Shown here in pieces: positions 35,177-43,846 of a DNA stretch of 59,545 nucleotides. Every line of letters starts with the position of its first letter. Within the stretch, counting starts at the first letter, position 1. Under the pieces are notes generated by a model. The model did no database searches. It worked only from the letters and a program-made list of their open reading frames with translations, and was not told where the DNA came from. Origin of the DNA: an uncultured beta proteobacterium (GTDB lineage: Bacteria > Pseudomonadota > Gammaproteobacteria > Burkholderiales > Burkholderiaceae_B). The stretch lies in NCBI GenBank assembly GCA_903894155.1, contig CAITPF010000459.1, positions 1-59,545 on the forward strand, in the 5' to 3' direction. The translations under genes were made by a program, and so were the position numbers.

Positions 35177-37846
35177 ATGACATTGCAGCGTATCGACCTG
35201 GCCGGCGTTGCCCGGCGCTTCGGCAGGGACATCTCGGCCTATCCCTATGTCATCCGCATTCTGCTGGAAAACCTTTGCCGCAATCAGGCGTGGGGCGCTC
35301 CAATCAGCGACACGGAAATTTCGGCGTTGATCGACTGGCGCAATCACATCGACGCAGACCTTCCGCTTTATGTGACCCGGGTGATCCTTCCAGACTCCAG
35401 CGGACTTCCGGTGCTGCAGGATCTTGCCGCCCTGCGCGACGCCGTCGCCGACGCGGGGGGTGACCCTGCGCGCGTGGAGACGAGCCTGCCGGTCGATGTG
35501 ATCGTCGATCATTCATTGCAGGTCGACTTCGCGGGATCCGCGGATGCCCAACCGAGGAATCTGGCGCGGGAATACGAGCGCAACGCCGAGCGCTACCAGT
35601 TCCTGAAGTGGGCGCAGCAGGCGTTTAGAGGCGTGACGATTCATCCGCCCGGCAGCGGCATCATCCACCAGGTCAATCTGGAGAAAATCGCGCGCGTGGT
35701 CCAGACGTGCGAGCGGGCCGATGGCCTCTGGGCGTACCCGGAGTTCGTGATCGGGGGAGACTCGCACACCCCGATGATCAACGCGCTGGGTGTGCTGGGC
35801 TGGGGCGTGGGCGGCATCGACGCCGAGGCTGCGCTGCTTGGTCAGGCGTACACGTTTCCGGTGCCCGAAGTGGTTGGCGTGCGCCTTGTGGGCGAGATCG
35901 TCGAACCTGCGCTGACGACGGATGCCGCGCTGCTCGTGACGCAGATTTTGCGGGGCGCGCGCGTCGCAGGCGCGATGGTGGAGTTTTTCGGCCCTGCGGT
36001 CTCATCGTTGCTTTTGCAGGAAAGGGCCACGATTGCCAACATGGCGCCTGAATACGGCGCGACCTGTGGCTTCTTCCCGGTGGACGACCGCACGATCGAC
36101 TATCTGCGCGCGACGGCGCGCGACGCGGAGCAGGTCGAACTGGTCTGCGGGTATTGCAGCGGCAATCACCTGTTTCGCCATCCCGATGCACCCGAGCCGC
36201 AGTACAGCCGCGTCATCGAGATCGATCTCTCGCGAGCCTGTCAGAGCATGGCGGGGCCGCGACGTCCCCAGGAGCGCTTGCCGATCGGGGAGATCGGTGC
36301 GGATTTTCATCGCAGGTTGCCCCTGCCGATTGCCGACGACGGCTTTGCCGTCGTGGCGGCATCGACTGACGGTGCGCTCGCTGGCCGGTCGACGACGTCC
36401 GCGCAGGGCGAGGCCGCCGCAACGCTGGCGCACGGATCGGTCGTGCTGGCCGCGATCACTTCCTGTACCAATACCTCGAACCCGGTCGTGATGCTGGCCG
36501 CAGGGCTGCTGGCACGCAACGCGGTCGCGCGCGGACTTTCGTGCGCCCCGTGGGTCAAGACTTCGCTGGCGCCGGGTTCGCGCGCGGTCACCGGATACCT
36601 GCAGGACGCGGGCCTGACCGCAGGGCTTGAGGCACTTGGCTTCTACACGATCGGGTATGGTTGCACCACGTGCGGCGGGAAGTCCGGGCCCCTTCCCGCC
36701 GAAGTGTTGCGCCAGATTCAGGATCAGTCGCTGGTCACGGTCGCGGTGCTTTCGGGCAATCGCAATTTCGAGGGGCGCATTCACAAGGCAATCAGGGCCA
36801 ATTACATTGGCTCGCCCCCCATGGTGGTGGCCTACGCGCTGGCTGGTCGTATCGACATCGATTTCGACGCCGAGCCGATCGGCTTGGATACGGATGGCCA
36901 GGCCGTCTTCCTGCGCGAGCTGTGGCCGTCGCGCGAAGAGATCGCCGCCTTGCTCCCTCTGGCCAATCACCCTCCAACGTTTGCCGATGCCTATCGTCGC
37001 GAGACCCCGGAATGGAATGCGCTCCAGGCGCCGACCGGACCGAGGTTCAGCTGGAACCCGGCCTCGACCTACCTGGTAGAGCCTCCGTTCTTTCGGCAGG
37101 ATCCTGAAGGCGGCACCGTCGGTGAACTGTCGCGCGCACTGGGCGAGGCGCGGGTGCTCGCCGCCTTTGGCGACGGCGTGACGACCGACCATATTTCCCC
37201 GGGAGGCGAGATCCCGGTCGATACACCGGCCGGGCTGTACCTCCAGTCACTCGGCGTGCAGCCGAAGGACTTCAATTCGTACGTGGGCCGGCGCTGCAAT
37301 TTTGAGGTCATGACGCGAGCGACGTTTGCCAACATCCGGATCCGGAATGCGCTCACGCCCGATGTCGAAGGCGGCGTCACGCAACACTTCCCGACGGGCG
37401 AGATCCTCACGATCCATGAGGCTGCCGAGCGTTACCGGCGCGCCGGGATCACGACGATCGTGCTGGCGGGAAAGGAGTACGGGACAGGCAGCAGCCGCGA
37501 TTGGGCGGCAAAGGGTTCCCAGCTGCTGGGTGTGCGCGCCGTGATTGCCGAGGGATTCGAGCGCATCCATCGCGCCAACCTGATCGGCATGGGGGTGCTG
37601 CCGCTGGCGTTTTCCGCCGGTCAGGGATGGCGCGCGCTTGGGCTGGAGGGAAGCGAGGTGCTTTGTCTGCAGAACGTCGAAGGCGCGATCCTGCGGGATG
37701 AATCGGTGCACGTCATTGCGAAAGGGCCGAAGGGCGAAGTGCGCTTTGACGTGCGCGCCCAGATCCTGACGGACGCCGAGCGCGCCCTGATGCGCGCGGG
37801 AGGCATCCCGCGCAGCGTGTTGCGGGGATTGCTTACTCCAGCTTGA
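35177..37846 (+). CDS. Aconitase family hydratase (AcnA-like) with an altered cluster loop
   Basis: An 889-residue, full-length aconitase with all four domains. The 4Fe-4S ligands are present: C430 in ITSCTNTSNP and C496/C499 in GCTTCGGKSG. GGDSHTP, the swivel-domain GKEYGTGSSRDWAAKG and the C-terminal GFERIHRANLIGMGVLPL are recognisable. Housekeeping AcnA normally has GCTTCIGNSG; here GGKSG follows the second Cys, which could alter substrate recognition. It is the last gene of a monooxygenase-CMD-CMD-Bug operon, so it is more likely a catabolic isomerase or hydratase for an aconitate-like acid than the TCA-cycle enzyme. It overlaps the convergent Bug gene by 14 bp. Confidence 0.9.
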   Translation: MTLQRIDLAGVARRFGRDISAYPYVIRILLENLCRNQAWGAPISDTEISALIDWRNHIDADLPLYVTRVILPDSSGLPVLQDLAALRDAVADAGGDPARVETSLPVDVIVDHSLQVDFAGSADAQPRNLAREYERNAERYQFLKWAQQAFRGVTIHPPGSGIIHQVNLEKIARVVQTCERADGLWAYPEFVIGGDSHTPMINALGVLGWGVGGIDAEAALLGQAYTFPVPEVVGVRLVGEIVEPALTTDAALLVTQILRGARVAGAMVEFFGPAVSSLLLQERATIANMAPEYGATCGFFPVDDRTIDYLRATARDAEQVELVCGYCSGNHLFRHPDAPEPQYSRVIEIDLSRACQSMAGPRRPQERLPIGEIGADFHRRLPLPIADDGFAVVAASTDGALAGRSTTSAQGEAAATLAHGSVVLAAITSCTNTSNPVVMLAAGLLARNAVARGLSCAPWVKTSLAPGSRAVTGYLQDAGLTAGLEALGFYTIGYGCTTCGGKSGPLPAEVLRQIQDQSLVTVAVLSGNRNFEGRIHKAIRANYIGSPPMVVAYALAGRIDIDFDAEPIGLDTDGQAVFLRELWPSREEIAALLPLANHPPTFADAYRRETPEWNALQAPTGPRFSWNPASTYLVEPPFFRQDPEGGTVGELSRALGEARVLAAFGDGVTTDHISPGGEIPVDTPAGLYLQSLGVQPKDFNSYVGRRCNFEVMTRATFANIRIRNALTPDVEGGVTQHFPTGEILTIHEAAERYRRAGITTIVLAGKEYGTGSSRDWAAKGSQLLGVRAVIAEGFERIHRANLIGMGVLPLAFSAGQGWRALGLEGSEVLCLQNVEGAILRDESVHVIAKGPKGEVRFDVRAQILTDAERALMRAGGIPRSVLRGLLTPA

Positions 37847-38810
37847 CCTTTGACAGCGCGACGAATTTTTTCCAGCCTGCGATGTCCTGCTCGATGAGGT
37901 CCATCATGTGCTGGGGTGATCCGCCGATGATCAGCGTGCCTTCCGCGGTGAAGCGCTCGATGACAGCCTTGGTCTTGAGCACCTTGTTGAGTTCTTCGTT
38001 CAGGTACTGGACCACGTCTGGCGGTATGCCTTTTGGCCCGCCCCAGGCTTTCCAGTCGCCGACGTTGTAGCCCTTGATGCCCTGCTCGTCGAACGTCTGG
38101 ACGTCGGGCAGCGTAGGCAGGCGTTCGGTTCCCGTCATGCCAAGCGCCCGCACGCGGCCCGAGGCAATATAGGGCGTGAGGAAGGTCGCGCTCGACAGCA
38201 CCATATCGACGCTGCCCCCGAGCAGATCGTTCATGGCCTGCGAGGATCCCTTGTAGGGTACGTGCACGAGCTTGATCCCAGCCAGGAAGGCGAAGTATTC
38301 GACCCCGAGGTGGGCAATGGAGCCAACGCCCGCCGATCCGTGCGTGTAGCGGTCGGGATCCCGGTTCGCGGCCGCGATGAGCTCCTGCGCATTGTGGAAA
38401 GGCGAGTCTTTGCGCACCACGAGGACGTTCGGCGTGCGGGCGACCATGATGATGGGTTGAAGATCGCGGATCGGATCGAAGGGCAATTGTGGCGTGACAG
38501 CGGCCTGTATCGCGTAGCTGTTTGACATGTTCAGCAGCGTGTAGCCGTCCGGCGCCGATTTCAGCACGTAGCTCGATCCGACAACCCCGGCTGCGCCCGG
38601 CCGGTTTTCGACAACGACCGAGGCGCCCGTCATTTCGGCCAGTCCCTGGCCCATGACGCGTGCGACTGTGTCGCCGCCCCCGCCCGCGGCGAAGGGCACG
38701 ACGACCTTGATCGGCTGCGCGGGATATTGTCCAGGCCGGGCCCAGGGGCTTGTGGCGAGCGATGCGAGGCCCAGCCCGAGGCCGGAACGTAAGACATCCC
38801 TGCGGTTCAT
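37833..38810 (-). CDS. Bug family solute receptor, Tat-type signal (9 of 11)
   Basis: A 325-residue Bug receptor. The N-terminus MNRRDVLRSGLGLGLASLA has a twin-arginine motif and hydrophobic stretch, so export may be by Tat rather than Sec. Landmarks: IKVVVPFAAGGGGDTVAR, VVVENRPGAAG, PDGYTLL, HGSAGVGSIAHLGVEYF and VPYKGSSQAM. AGGTGAAAGA precedes the ATG. It converges with the aconitase gene, and its 3' end overlaps that gene's 3' end by 14 bp. Its own operon partner is not obvious; a PuuE-like gene lies upstream on the same strand (63 bp). Confidence 0.92.
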   Translation of the reverse strand: MNRRDVLRSGLGLGLASLATSPWARPGQYPAQPIKVVVPFAAGGGGDTVARVMGQGLAEMTGASVVVENRPGAAGVVGSSYVLKSAPDGYTLLNMSNSYAIQAAVTPQLPFDPIRDLQPIIMVARTPNVLVVRKDSPFHNAQELIAAANRDPDRYTHGSAGVGSIAHLGVEYFAFLAGIKLVHVPYKGSSQAMNDLLGGSVDMVLSSATFLTPYIASGRVRALGMTGTERLPTLPDVQTFDEQGIKGYNVGDWKAWGGPKGIPPDVVQYLNEELNKVLKTKAVIERFTAEGTLIIGGSPQHMMDLIEQDIAGWKKFVALSKVKLE

Positions 38811-38873
38811 TCTTTCACCTGCGACGATTGTGGTCGGGAATGGCTCGTATTATGCCTCCCGGCGCAGATGGCG

Positions 38874-39821
38874 TCAGGCCGGCCGGGGATGCACGGATTT
38901 CCAGTGGCGGGCGATATCGATGCGCCGGCAGATCCAGACGCGGTCGTGGCGCTCCAGGTGATCCAGGAACCGTTGCAGGGCGGCGAAGCGCCCTGGCCTG
39001 CCCAGCAGCCTGCAGTGCATTCCGATGGACATCATTTTGGGGTTGTCCGCGCCTTCGGCATACAGAACGTCGAACGTGTCGCGCAGGTATTCGAAAAAAT
39101 GCCCTGCCGTGTTGAACCCCTGCGGCGTGGCGAAGCGCATGTCGTTCGCGTCGAGCGTGTAGGGCACGACGAGATGTGGCGCATCCGTCCCATCCGCAAG
39201 CTGCACAGATGTCCAGAAGGGCAGGTCGTCGCCATAGTAATCCGCGTCATATTCGTACCCGCCGTGCTCGACGACCAGACGCCGGGTATTCGGGCTGTCG
39301 CGACCGGTATACCAGCCGAGCGGCCACTCGCCATGTGTCAGGTTCCGGATCATCGCTGTGGCCAGGCGCATGTGCTCACGCTCGGTGGCCTCGTCGACCG
39401 CCTGGTAGTGGAGCCAGCGCAAGCCATGCGAGGCGATCTCGTGCCCGGCCTCGAGGAACGCGGCGCAGGCCTGAGGATTGCGCTGCAGCGCGAGCGCAAC
39501 GCCGAATACCGTCAGCGGCAGCTTGCGGCGCTCGAATTCGCGCAGGATGCGCCATACGCCAGCGCGCGATCCGTACTCGTAGATCGACTCCATGCTCATG
39601 TGGCGGGCAGGGAAGCTTTCCGCGCCGACGATTTCCGAAAGAAACCGCTCGGATCCGGAGTCGCCGTCGAGAACGCAGTTCTCGGAGCCTTCCTCGTAGT
39701 TGAGGACGAACTGAACCGCGATCCGTGCGCCGCCGGGCCACGCGGCAGGCGGGGGCACGCGACCGTGGCCGACGAGATCGCGCGGGTAATCGGTGCGGAA
39801 AGGGGGGCGTTGTGCGTCCAT
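38874..39821 (-). CDS. PuuE-like polysaccharide-deacetylase-family hydrolase (allantoinase-like)
   Basis: A 315-residue (from 39821) NodB-fold protein close to PuuE, the cofactor-independent allantoinase. Typical PuuE segments are YPRDLVGHG, ARIAVQFVLNYEEGSE, GHEIASHGLRWLHYQ, GWYTGRDSPNTRRLV, EYDADYYGDDLPFW and the terminal GMHCRLLGRPGRF. PuuE opens the hydantoin ring of allantoin; related enzymes act on other cyclic or amide substrates. The start is uncertain: ATG 39821 aligns with family starts, but 39854 and 39857 are possible. It faces the amidase-ABC operon across about 270 bp, and a second, more divergent PuuE-like gene closes that operon. Confidence 0.87.
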   Translation of the reverse strand: MDAQRPPFRTDYPRDLVGHGRVPPPAAWPGGARIAVQFVLNYEEGSENCVLDGDSGSERFLSEIVGAESFPARHMSMESIYEYGSRAGVWRILREFERRKLPLTVFGVALALQRNPQACAAFLEAGHEIASHGLRWLHYQAVDEATEREHMRLATAMIRNLTHGEWPLGWYTGRDSPNTRRLVVEHGGYEYDADYYGDDLPFWTSVQLADGTDAPHLVVPYTLDANDMRFATPQGFNTAGHFFEYLRDTFDVLYAEGADNPKMMSIGMHCRLLGRPGRFAALQRFLDHLERHDRVWICRRIDIARHWKSVHPRPA

Positions 39822-40093
39822 GCCGTGGTTCGCTTCAAGGTCGGAACGGGCCATCATCTCAAAACGCCGACGGCTTGTCAGCAATTACGATCCCTGCCCG
39901 GACTGCGCCGTGTCCCCGCCAGGGATCGCCGCGTGGTGCAGGCCAATGCACCCCGATAGTGCGCCCGCCCGCTTTGCACCAAACGGGTGCGTGCTGCGTT
40001 CGGAGGAATCGATGCGAGCGCCCGGATTCAGGCACGCCGCGCCGCGCGCGCTCCGGGTTGCCGGCTGGCATGCCACTTGCTTTCAATCCCCGT

Positions 40094-41578
40094 ATGAACC
40101 GTCAATTGCCCCCCGTATCGGATTGGAGAGCCAGGCATCTCGCCCTAGGCGTGACGCACGGCGACTATTCGCCCCAGGATATCGTCCAGACAGTGATCGC
40201 CCGGGTTCGGGCGTTTAATCCAGTGCTCAACGCGCTGGTCGATATTGACGAGGCGGGTGCGCTTGACCAGGCGACGGCGTTGCGTTCGCGGCTTGACGCC
40301 GGTGAGCATTTGCCGATGGCTGGCGTACCCTTTACCGTCAAGGACAACCTCTGGGTTGATGGCAGGCCGGCGACGCAGGGCTCACTGCTGTTTCGCGACC
40401 AGGTCGCACCGCGCGATAGCTGGCCGGTAGAGCGGTTGCGCCAGGCGGGCGCCATCTGCATCGGCATCACCAACACGCCGGAGTTTGCCTGCAAGGGAAT
40501 GACCGATAACCTCCTGCACGGCGTGACGCGCAACCCCTGGGATACGCGCCTGACGCCGGGTGGTTCGTCGGGCGGAGCCGTGGCGGCTGTCGCAGCCGGC
40601 CTTGGCCCCGTGGCGCTTGGAACCGACGCGGGCGGGTCGACGCGCCGGCCAGCGGCGCACACCGGGCTGGTCGGATTCAAGTGCACGCTGGGGTTGATCC
40701 CGAACCCGTGGGGCTTTGAGGATCCGAGCCACGACCTTTCCTCTGTCGGGCTGATCGCACGCGATGTCGAGGATATCGCGCTGATGCTCGACACGCTGGC
40801 GCAATATCACCCCGGCGATCCGCTATCGCACCCATTGCCACGATCGATGCAGGTTGCGGATCCCTTCATGGGCGCCGTGACGGGGGTGCGTCTTAGTCGC
40901 GCCCCTCGCGTGGCGTTCAGCCCTGACCTGGGTTGCGGCTTCGCGGTGGATGACGACGTGGCGCGGGCCGTGCAGGATGCCGTCGATGCGATCGCGGCCA
41001 CGGGGATCGAGGTCGAGTCCGCCCAGCCCCGCTGGTCGCCCGGAACATTCGAATATCCGCTGGTCGCCGTGCAACAGGCAGGCCTCGCCGCGCTCTATGG
41101 CGATGCCTGGCGTGCGGCCCCGGATCGCTTTGACCCGGATATCGCCGCACAGATCGAGGCCGGGCTGAGTCGGTCGGGCGCCGATATCGCGCGCATGGCG
41201 ATGCGACGCAATGAAATGCGCGTCACAGTGCAACGATTTTTCGAACAGTTCGATTTTCTCCTGTGCCCTACGGTGCCCGTCGAGGCCTGGCCCTGTGAAG
41301 GCGGCGCGCCGCGGTCGATCGGAGGCCGGCCGGCTTCCGCGCGCGGCCACGCGGCGTTCACACCTCTGTTCAATTATGCGGATGTCCCGGCGATTTCAGT
41401 GCCGTGCGGCGTCGGGCGCAACGGCCTGCCTGTTGGCTTGCAGATCATTGCGCCCAGGTATGGCGATGCGGAATTGATCGGCTTCGCCGCGCAGGTGCAG
41501 TCGATCCTCGGGGTGCGGCTGGATTCTCCGATGATCCTGTCGCAGCCTGCGGCCACGATTGGCGCAACGCTCGAATGA
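40094..41578 (+). CDS. Amidase (amidase signature family)
   Basis: A 494-residue amidase-signature enzyme with a complete triad: Lys83 in FTVKDN, cis-Ser158 in TPGGSSGGAVAA and nucleophile Ser182 in GTDAGGSTR, at the usual spacing. The C-terminus has LPVGLQIIAPRYGDAELI. ATG 40094 gives the standard family start; ATG 40070 is in frame. Its stop overlaps the next gene's start as ATGA, coupling it to the ABC ATPase. Beside a dedicated importer and an ATZ/TRZ-type amidohydrolase it probably releases ammonia or an amine from an intermediate. Allophanate hydrolase-type activity is possible but not shown. Confidence 0.9.
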   Translation: MNRQLPPVSDWRARHLALGVTHGDYSPQDIVQTVIARVRAFNPVLNALVDIDEAGALDQATALRSRLDAGEHLPMAGVPFTVKDNLWVDGRPATQGSLLFRDQVAPRDSWPVERLRQAGAICIGITNTPEFACKGMTDNLLHGVTRNPWDTRLTPGGSSGGAVAAVAAGLGPVALGTDAGGSTRRPAAHTGLVGFKCTLGLIPNPWGFEDPSHDLSSVGLIARDVEDIALMLDTLAQYHPGDPLSHPLPRSMQVADPFMGAVTGVRLSRAPRVAFSPDLGCGFAVDDDVARAVQDAVDAIAATGIEVESAQPRWSPGTFEYPLVAVQQAGLAALYGDAWRAAPDRFDPDIAAQIEAGLSRSGADIARMAMRRNEMRVTVQRFFEQFDFLLCPTVPVEAWPCEGGAPRSIGGRPASARGHAAFTPLFNYADVPAISVPCGVGRNGLPVGLQIIAPRYGDAELIGFAAQVQSILGVRLDSPMILSQPAATIGATLE

Positions 41579-42693
41579 CCGGGCCCGTGTCAAGCCCGGC
41601 CGCAGGCGCGCGACTGGAGCTGGAGTCGGTGGGCCATCTCTACGGTCAGACCCGCGCGGTGAGCGACGTGTCGCTCAGGATCGAACCCGGGGAGTTCGTC
41701 ACGCTGCTGGGGCCGTCGGGGTGCGGCAAGAGTACGTTGCTGAGGATTCTGGCGGGCCTCATGCAGCAATCCGAAGGGCAGATTCGCATCGACGGCCAGG
41801 ATGTCAGCGGTCTCAGCCCCGCCGAACGGGACGTCGGGATCGTCTTTCAGAACTACGCGCTGTTCCCGCACATGACGGTCGCTTCGAACATCGCCTACGG
41901 GCTGGAGGCGCGGCACATGGGCAACCGCGCGCAGATCCGTGCGCGGGTGCGCGAGATGATCGACACGGTGCGACTGACCGGCCTGGAGAATCGCTATCCG
42001 CGCGAACTTTCGGGTGGCCAGCAACAGCGGGTGGCGCTTGCGCGCACGCTTGCCGTGAGCCCGCGCATCCTGCTGCTTGACGAACCGCTGGGCGCGCTCG
42101 ACAAGAACCTTCGACTCGATATGCAACTGGAGATCAAGCGTCTGCAGCGCGCATTCGCCATCACCACGGTGATGGTGACGCATGACCAGGAAGAGGCGTT
42201 GAGCATGTCGGACCGGGTCGCCGTCATGAACGCGGGTTGTCTGGAGCAGTTCGATACGCCCACCCAGATTTATGACCGTCCGTCGACCGCGTTCGTCGCG
42301 ACGTTCGTGGGGACAGCCTGCCTGCTGGATGCGCGGCTCGAGCGCGATCTTCAGCGCTTTGTCGCCTATCCGCAAGTCGGCGGAGGGATCGCGCTTGACG
42401 AGCCGGCGCCGTGTTCGCGCGTTGGCGCGGTGCGGGTGGCCGTGCGACCGGAGCAGTGGGAACTGTCCACCGATCGGGAGGATTCCTGGGCGCTGGACGC
42501 GACGGTCGAGCTGGTGATGCCGCTCGGGCCCACGCTGATCATCGATTTGATGGCGAGCAACGGGGCCAGCCTGAAGCTCGCCCTGCCGCGCGCCAATGCC
42601 CCGACCCTGACGCATGGGATGCCGGTGCGCGTTCGGGTCAAGCCGGGCGCCAACCCGCCGGTCTTTCTCGGCGGAGCAAGTCGAATTGACTGA
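41575..42693 (+). CDS. ABC transporter ATP-binding protein, spermidine/putrescine (PotA) type
   Basis: A 372-residue ABC ATPase: Walker A GPSGCGKST (46-54), signature LSGGQQQR (145-152), Walker B RILLLDEP (164-171), H-loop VTHDQEEAL, and a C-terminal TOBE-like region (about 290-370). The PotA/FbpC-type length and TOBE domain mark it as energiser of an importer. It overlaps the amidase stop (ATGA) and is followed, after a hairpin, by receptor and two permeases, giving a complete system. The substrate is unlikely to be a simple polyamine given the hydrolases in the operon; this is inference. Confidence 0.94.
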   Translation: MTGPVSSPAAGARLELESVGHLYGQTRAVSDVSLRIEPGEFVTLLGPSGCGKSTLLRILAGLMQQSEGQIRIDGQDVSGLSPAERDVGIVFQNYALFPHMTVASNIAYGLEARHMGNRAQIRARVREMIDTVRLTGLENRYPRELSGGQQQRVALARTLAVSPRILLLDEPLGALDKNLRLDMQLEIKRLQRAFAITTVMVTHDQEEALSMSDRVAVMNAGCLEQFDTPTQIYDRPSTAFVATFVGTACLLDARLERDLQRFVAYPQVGGGIALDEPAPCSRVGAVRVAVRPEQWELSTDREDSWALDATVELVMPLGPTLIIDLMASNGASLKLALPRANAPTLTHGMPVRVRVKPGANPPVFLGGASRID

Positions 42694-42707
42694 ATCGATT
42701 TTTCAAC

Positions 42708-42725
42708 CGGCCCTGATCGGGGCCG
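42708..42725 (+). terminator. Intra-operon hairpin before the ABC receptor
   Basis: CGGCCC-TGATCG-GGGCCG forms a perfect 6-bp GC stem followed by AACTTTT. It lies in the 57-bp gap between ATPase and receptor genes. It could partially terminate, or stabilise the receptor message so that more receptor than ATPase is made, as in other importer operons. Confidence 0.4.
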
Positions 42726-42750
42726 AACTTTTCAAACAACAGGAGCAGTC

Positions 42751-43803
42751 ATGAAGATGCAACGCCGCAACATACTGAAAGCTTTGGGCGCTGCCGGCGC
42801 GGCAGGCGTCGCAGCCGGAATCCCGGGATTGTCGCTCGCGCAGGAAAAATCGCTTGCGGCGACGACGTTCCCCGGTGCCTGGGAGGAGTCCCATCGCGCC
42901 ATCCTGCTGCCGGCATTTCGCAAGGCCACGGGCGTGCAGGCCAACCTGGTGGCGTCCCTGGCTGTCGACACCGTGGCGAAAATCAACGCATCACGCGCGG
43001 CACCTCCGTTCGACGTCGTGTTGCTTGACGAGGGCCCATACCTGGCGACGCGCAGCGAAGGCATCTACGAAAAAATGCCGGTTGGCAGGATTCCCAACCT
43101 GAAGGATCTGCCCGATAAGTTCATTGATCCGACCGGGCAGGGCGCTTTCGTCTCGGCGCAGATCTACGGGATCGCCTACAACACCGAGCGCATCAAGACC
43201 GCGCCGACGTCCTGGAGCGACATGCTCAAGCCTGAGTTCAAGGGCCGCATCGGTCTTGTGTCGATGGGCTCGACGCTTGGGTCGGCCTGGATGGCAGAGC
43301 TTGCACGCATCAACGGGGGCAGCGAGGACAACAGGGAGCCCGCGTTCGAGTTCATCAAGAAGGTGCTGCCCAACGTCGGCGCGGTGGCGGCCAACCCTGG
43401 CGTTCTGGCGACGCTTTTCCAGCAAGGGCAAATCGATTTTTCGGTGCACTACATCAACAATATCGAAGCGTTGCGTGCCAAGGGCGTCCCGGTCGCGCTC
43501 GCGCGGCCCGATAGCAACTGGGGCCTGGTGCGCAGCACGATGCACATTGTCAAGAACACCAAGTCGCCCGATCTGGCCGCCGCCTACATCAACGAGGCGC
43601 TCAGCCTCGAGGTGCAGCAGAAGATGAGCGAGGCGCCCTATTTCGTCGCACCGACGAACAAGAACGCGAAGTTCACGGGAGCCCTCGCGGCGATTGCCAA
43701 GGACATGAGCGAACTGGAGGCGTTCCGCCAGACAGACTGGATCAAGCTCAATCCGCGGCGTGCCGAGTACATCGACAGGTTCAACCGCGAGGTCAAGGTC
43801 TAG
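42751..43803 (+). CDS. ABC transporter periplasmic receptor, PotD-like, Tat-type signal
   Basis: A 350-residue extracellular solute-binding protein of the PotD/spermidine group. The N-terminus MKMQRRNILKALGAAGAAG carries a twin-arginine signal, cleaved near LSLAQEK. The mature part shows FPGAWEESHRAILLPAFRKATG, FDVVLLDEGPY, AYNTERIKTAPTSWSDML and VALARPDSNW, typical of this receptor family. AGGAG precedes the ATG. It is followed by the two permease genes. Tat export suggests folding in the cytoplasm before export. Confidence 0.92.
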   Translation: MKMQRRNILKALGAAGAAGVAAGIPGLSLAQEKSLAATTFPGAWEESHRAILLPAFRKATGVQANLVASLAVDTVAKINASRAAPPFDVVLLDEGPYLATRSEGIYEKMPVGRIPNLKDLPDKFIDPTGQGAFVSAQIYGIAYNTERIKTAPTSWSDMLKPEFKGRIGLVSMGSTLGSAWMAELARINGGSEDNREPAFEFIKKVLPNVGAVAANPGVLATLFQQGQIDFSVHYINNIEALRAKGVPVALARPDSNWGLVRSTMHIVKNTKSPDLAAAYINEALSLEVQQKMSEAPYFVAPTNKNAKFTGALAAIAKDMSELEAFRQTDWIKLNPRRAEYIDRFNREVKV

Positions 43804-43846
43804 GCGCGCGGCGGGGCTGGCGTCCGGGCGAAGAAGGGGCGAATCG

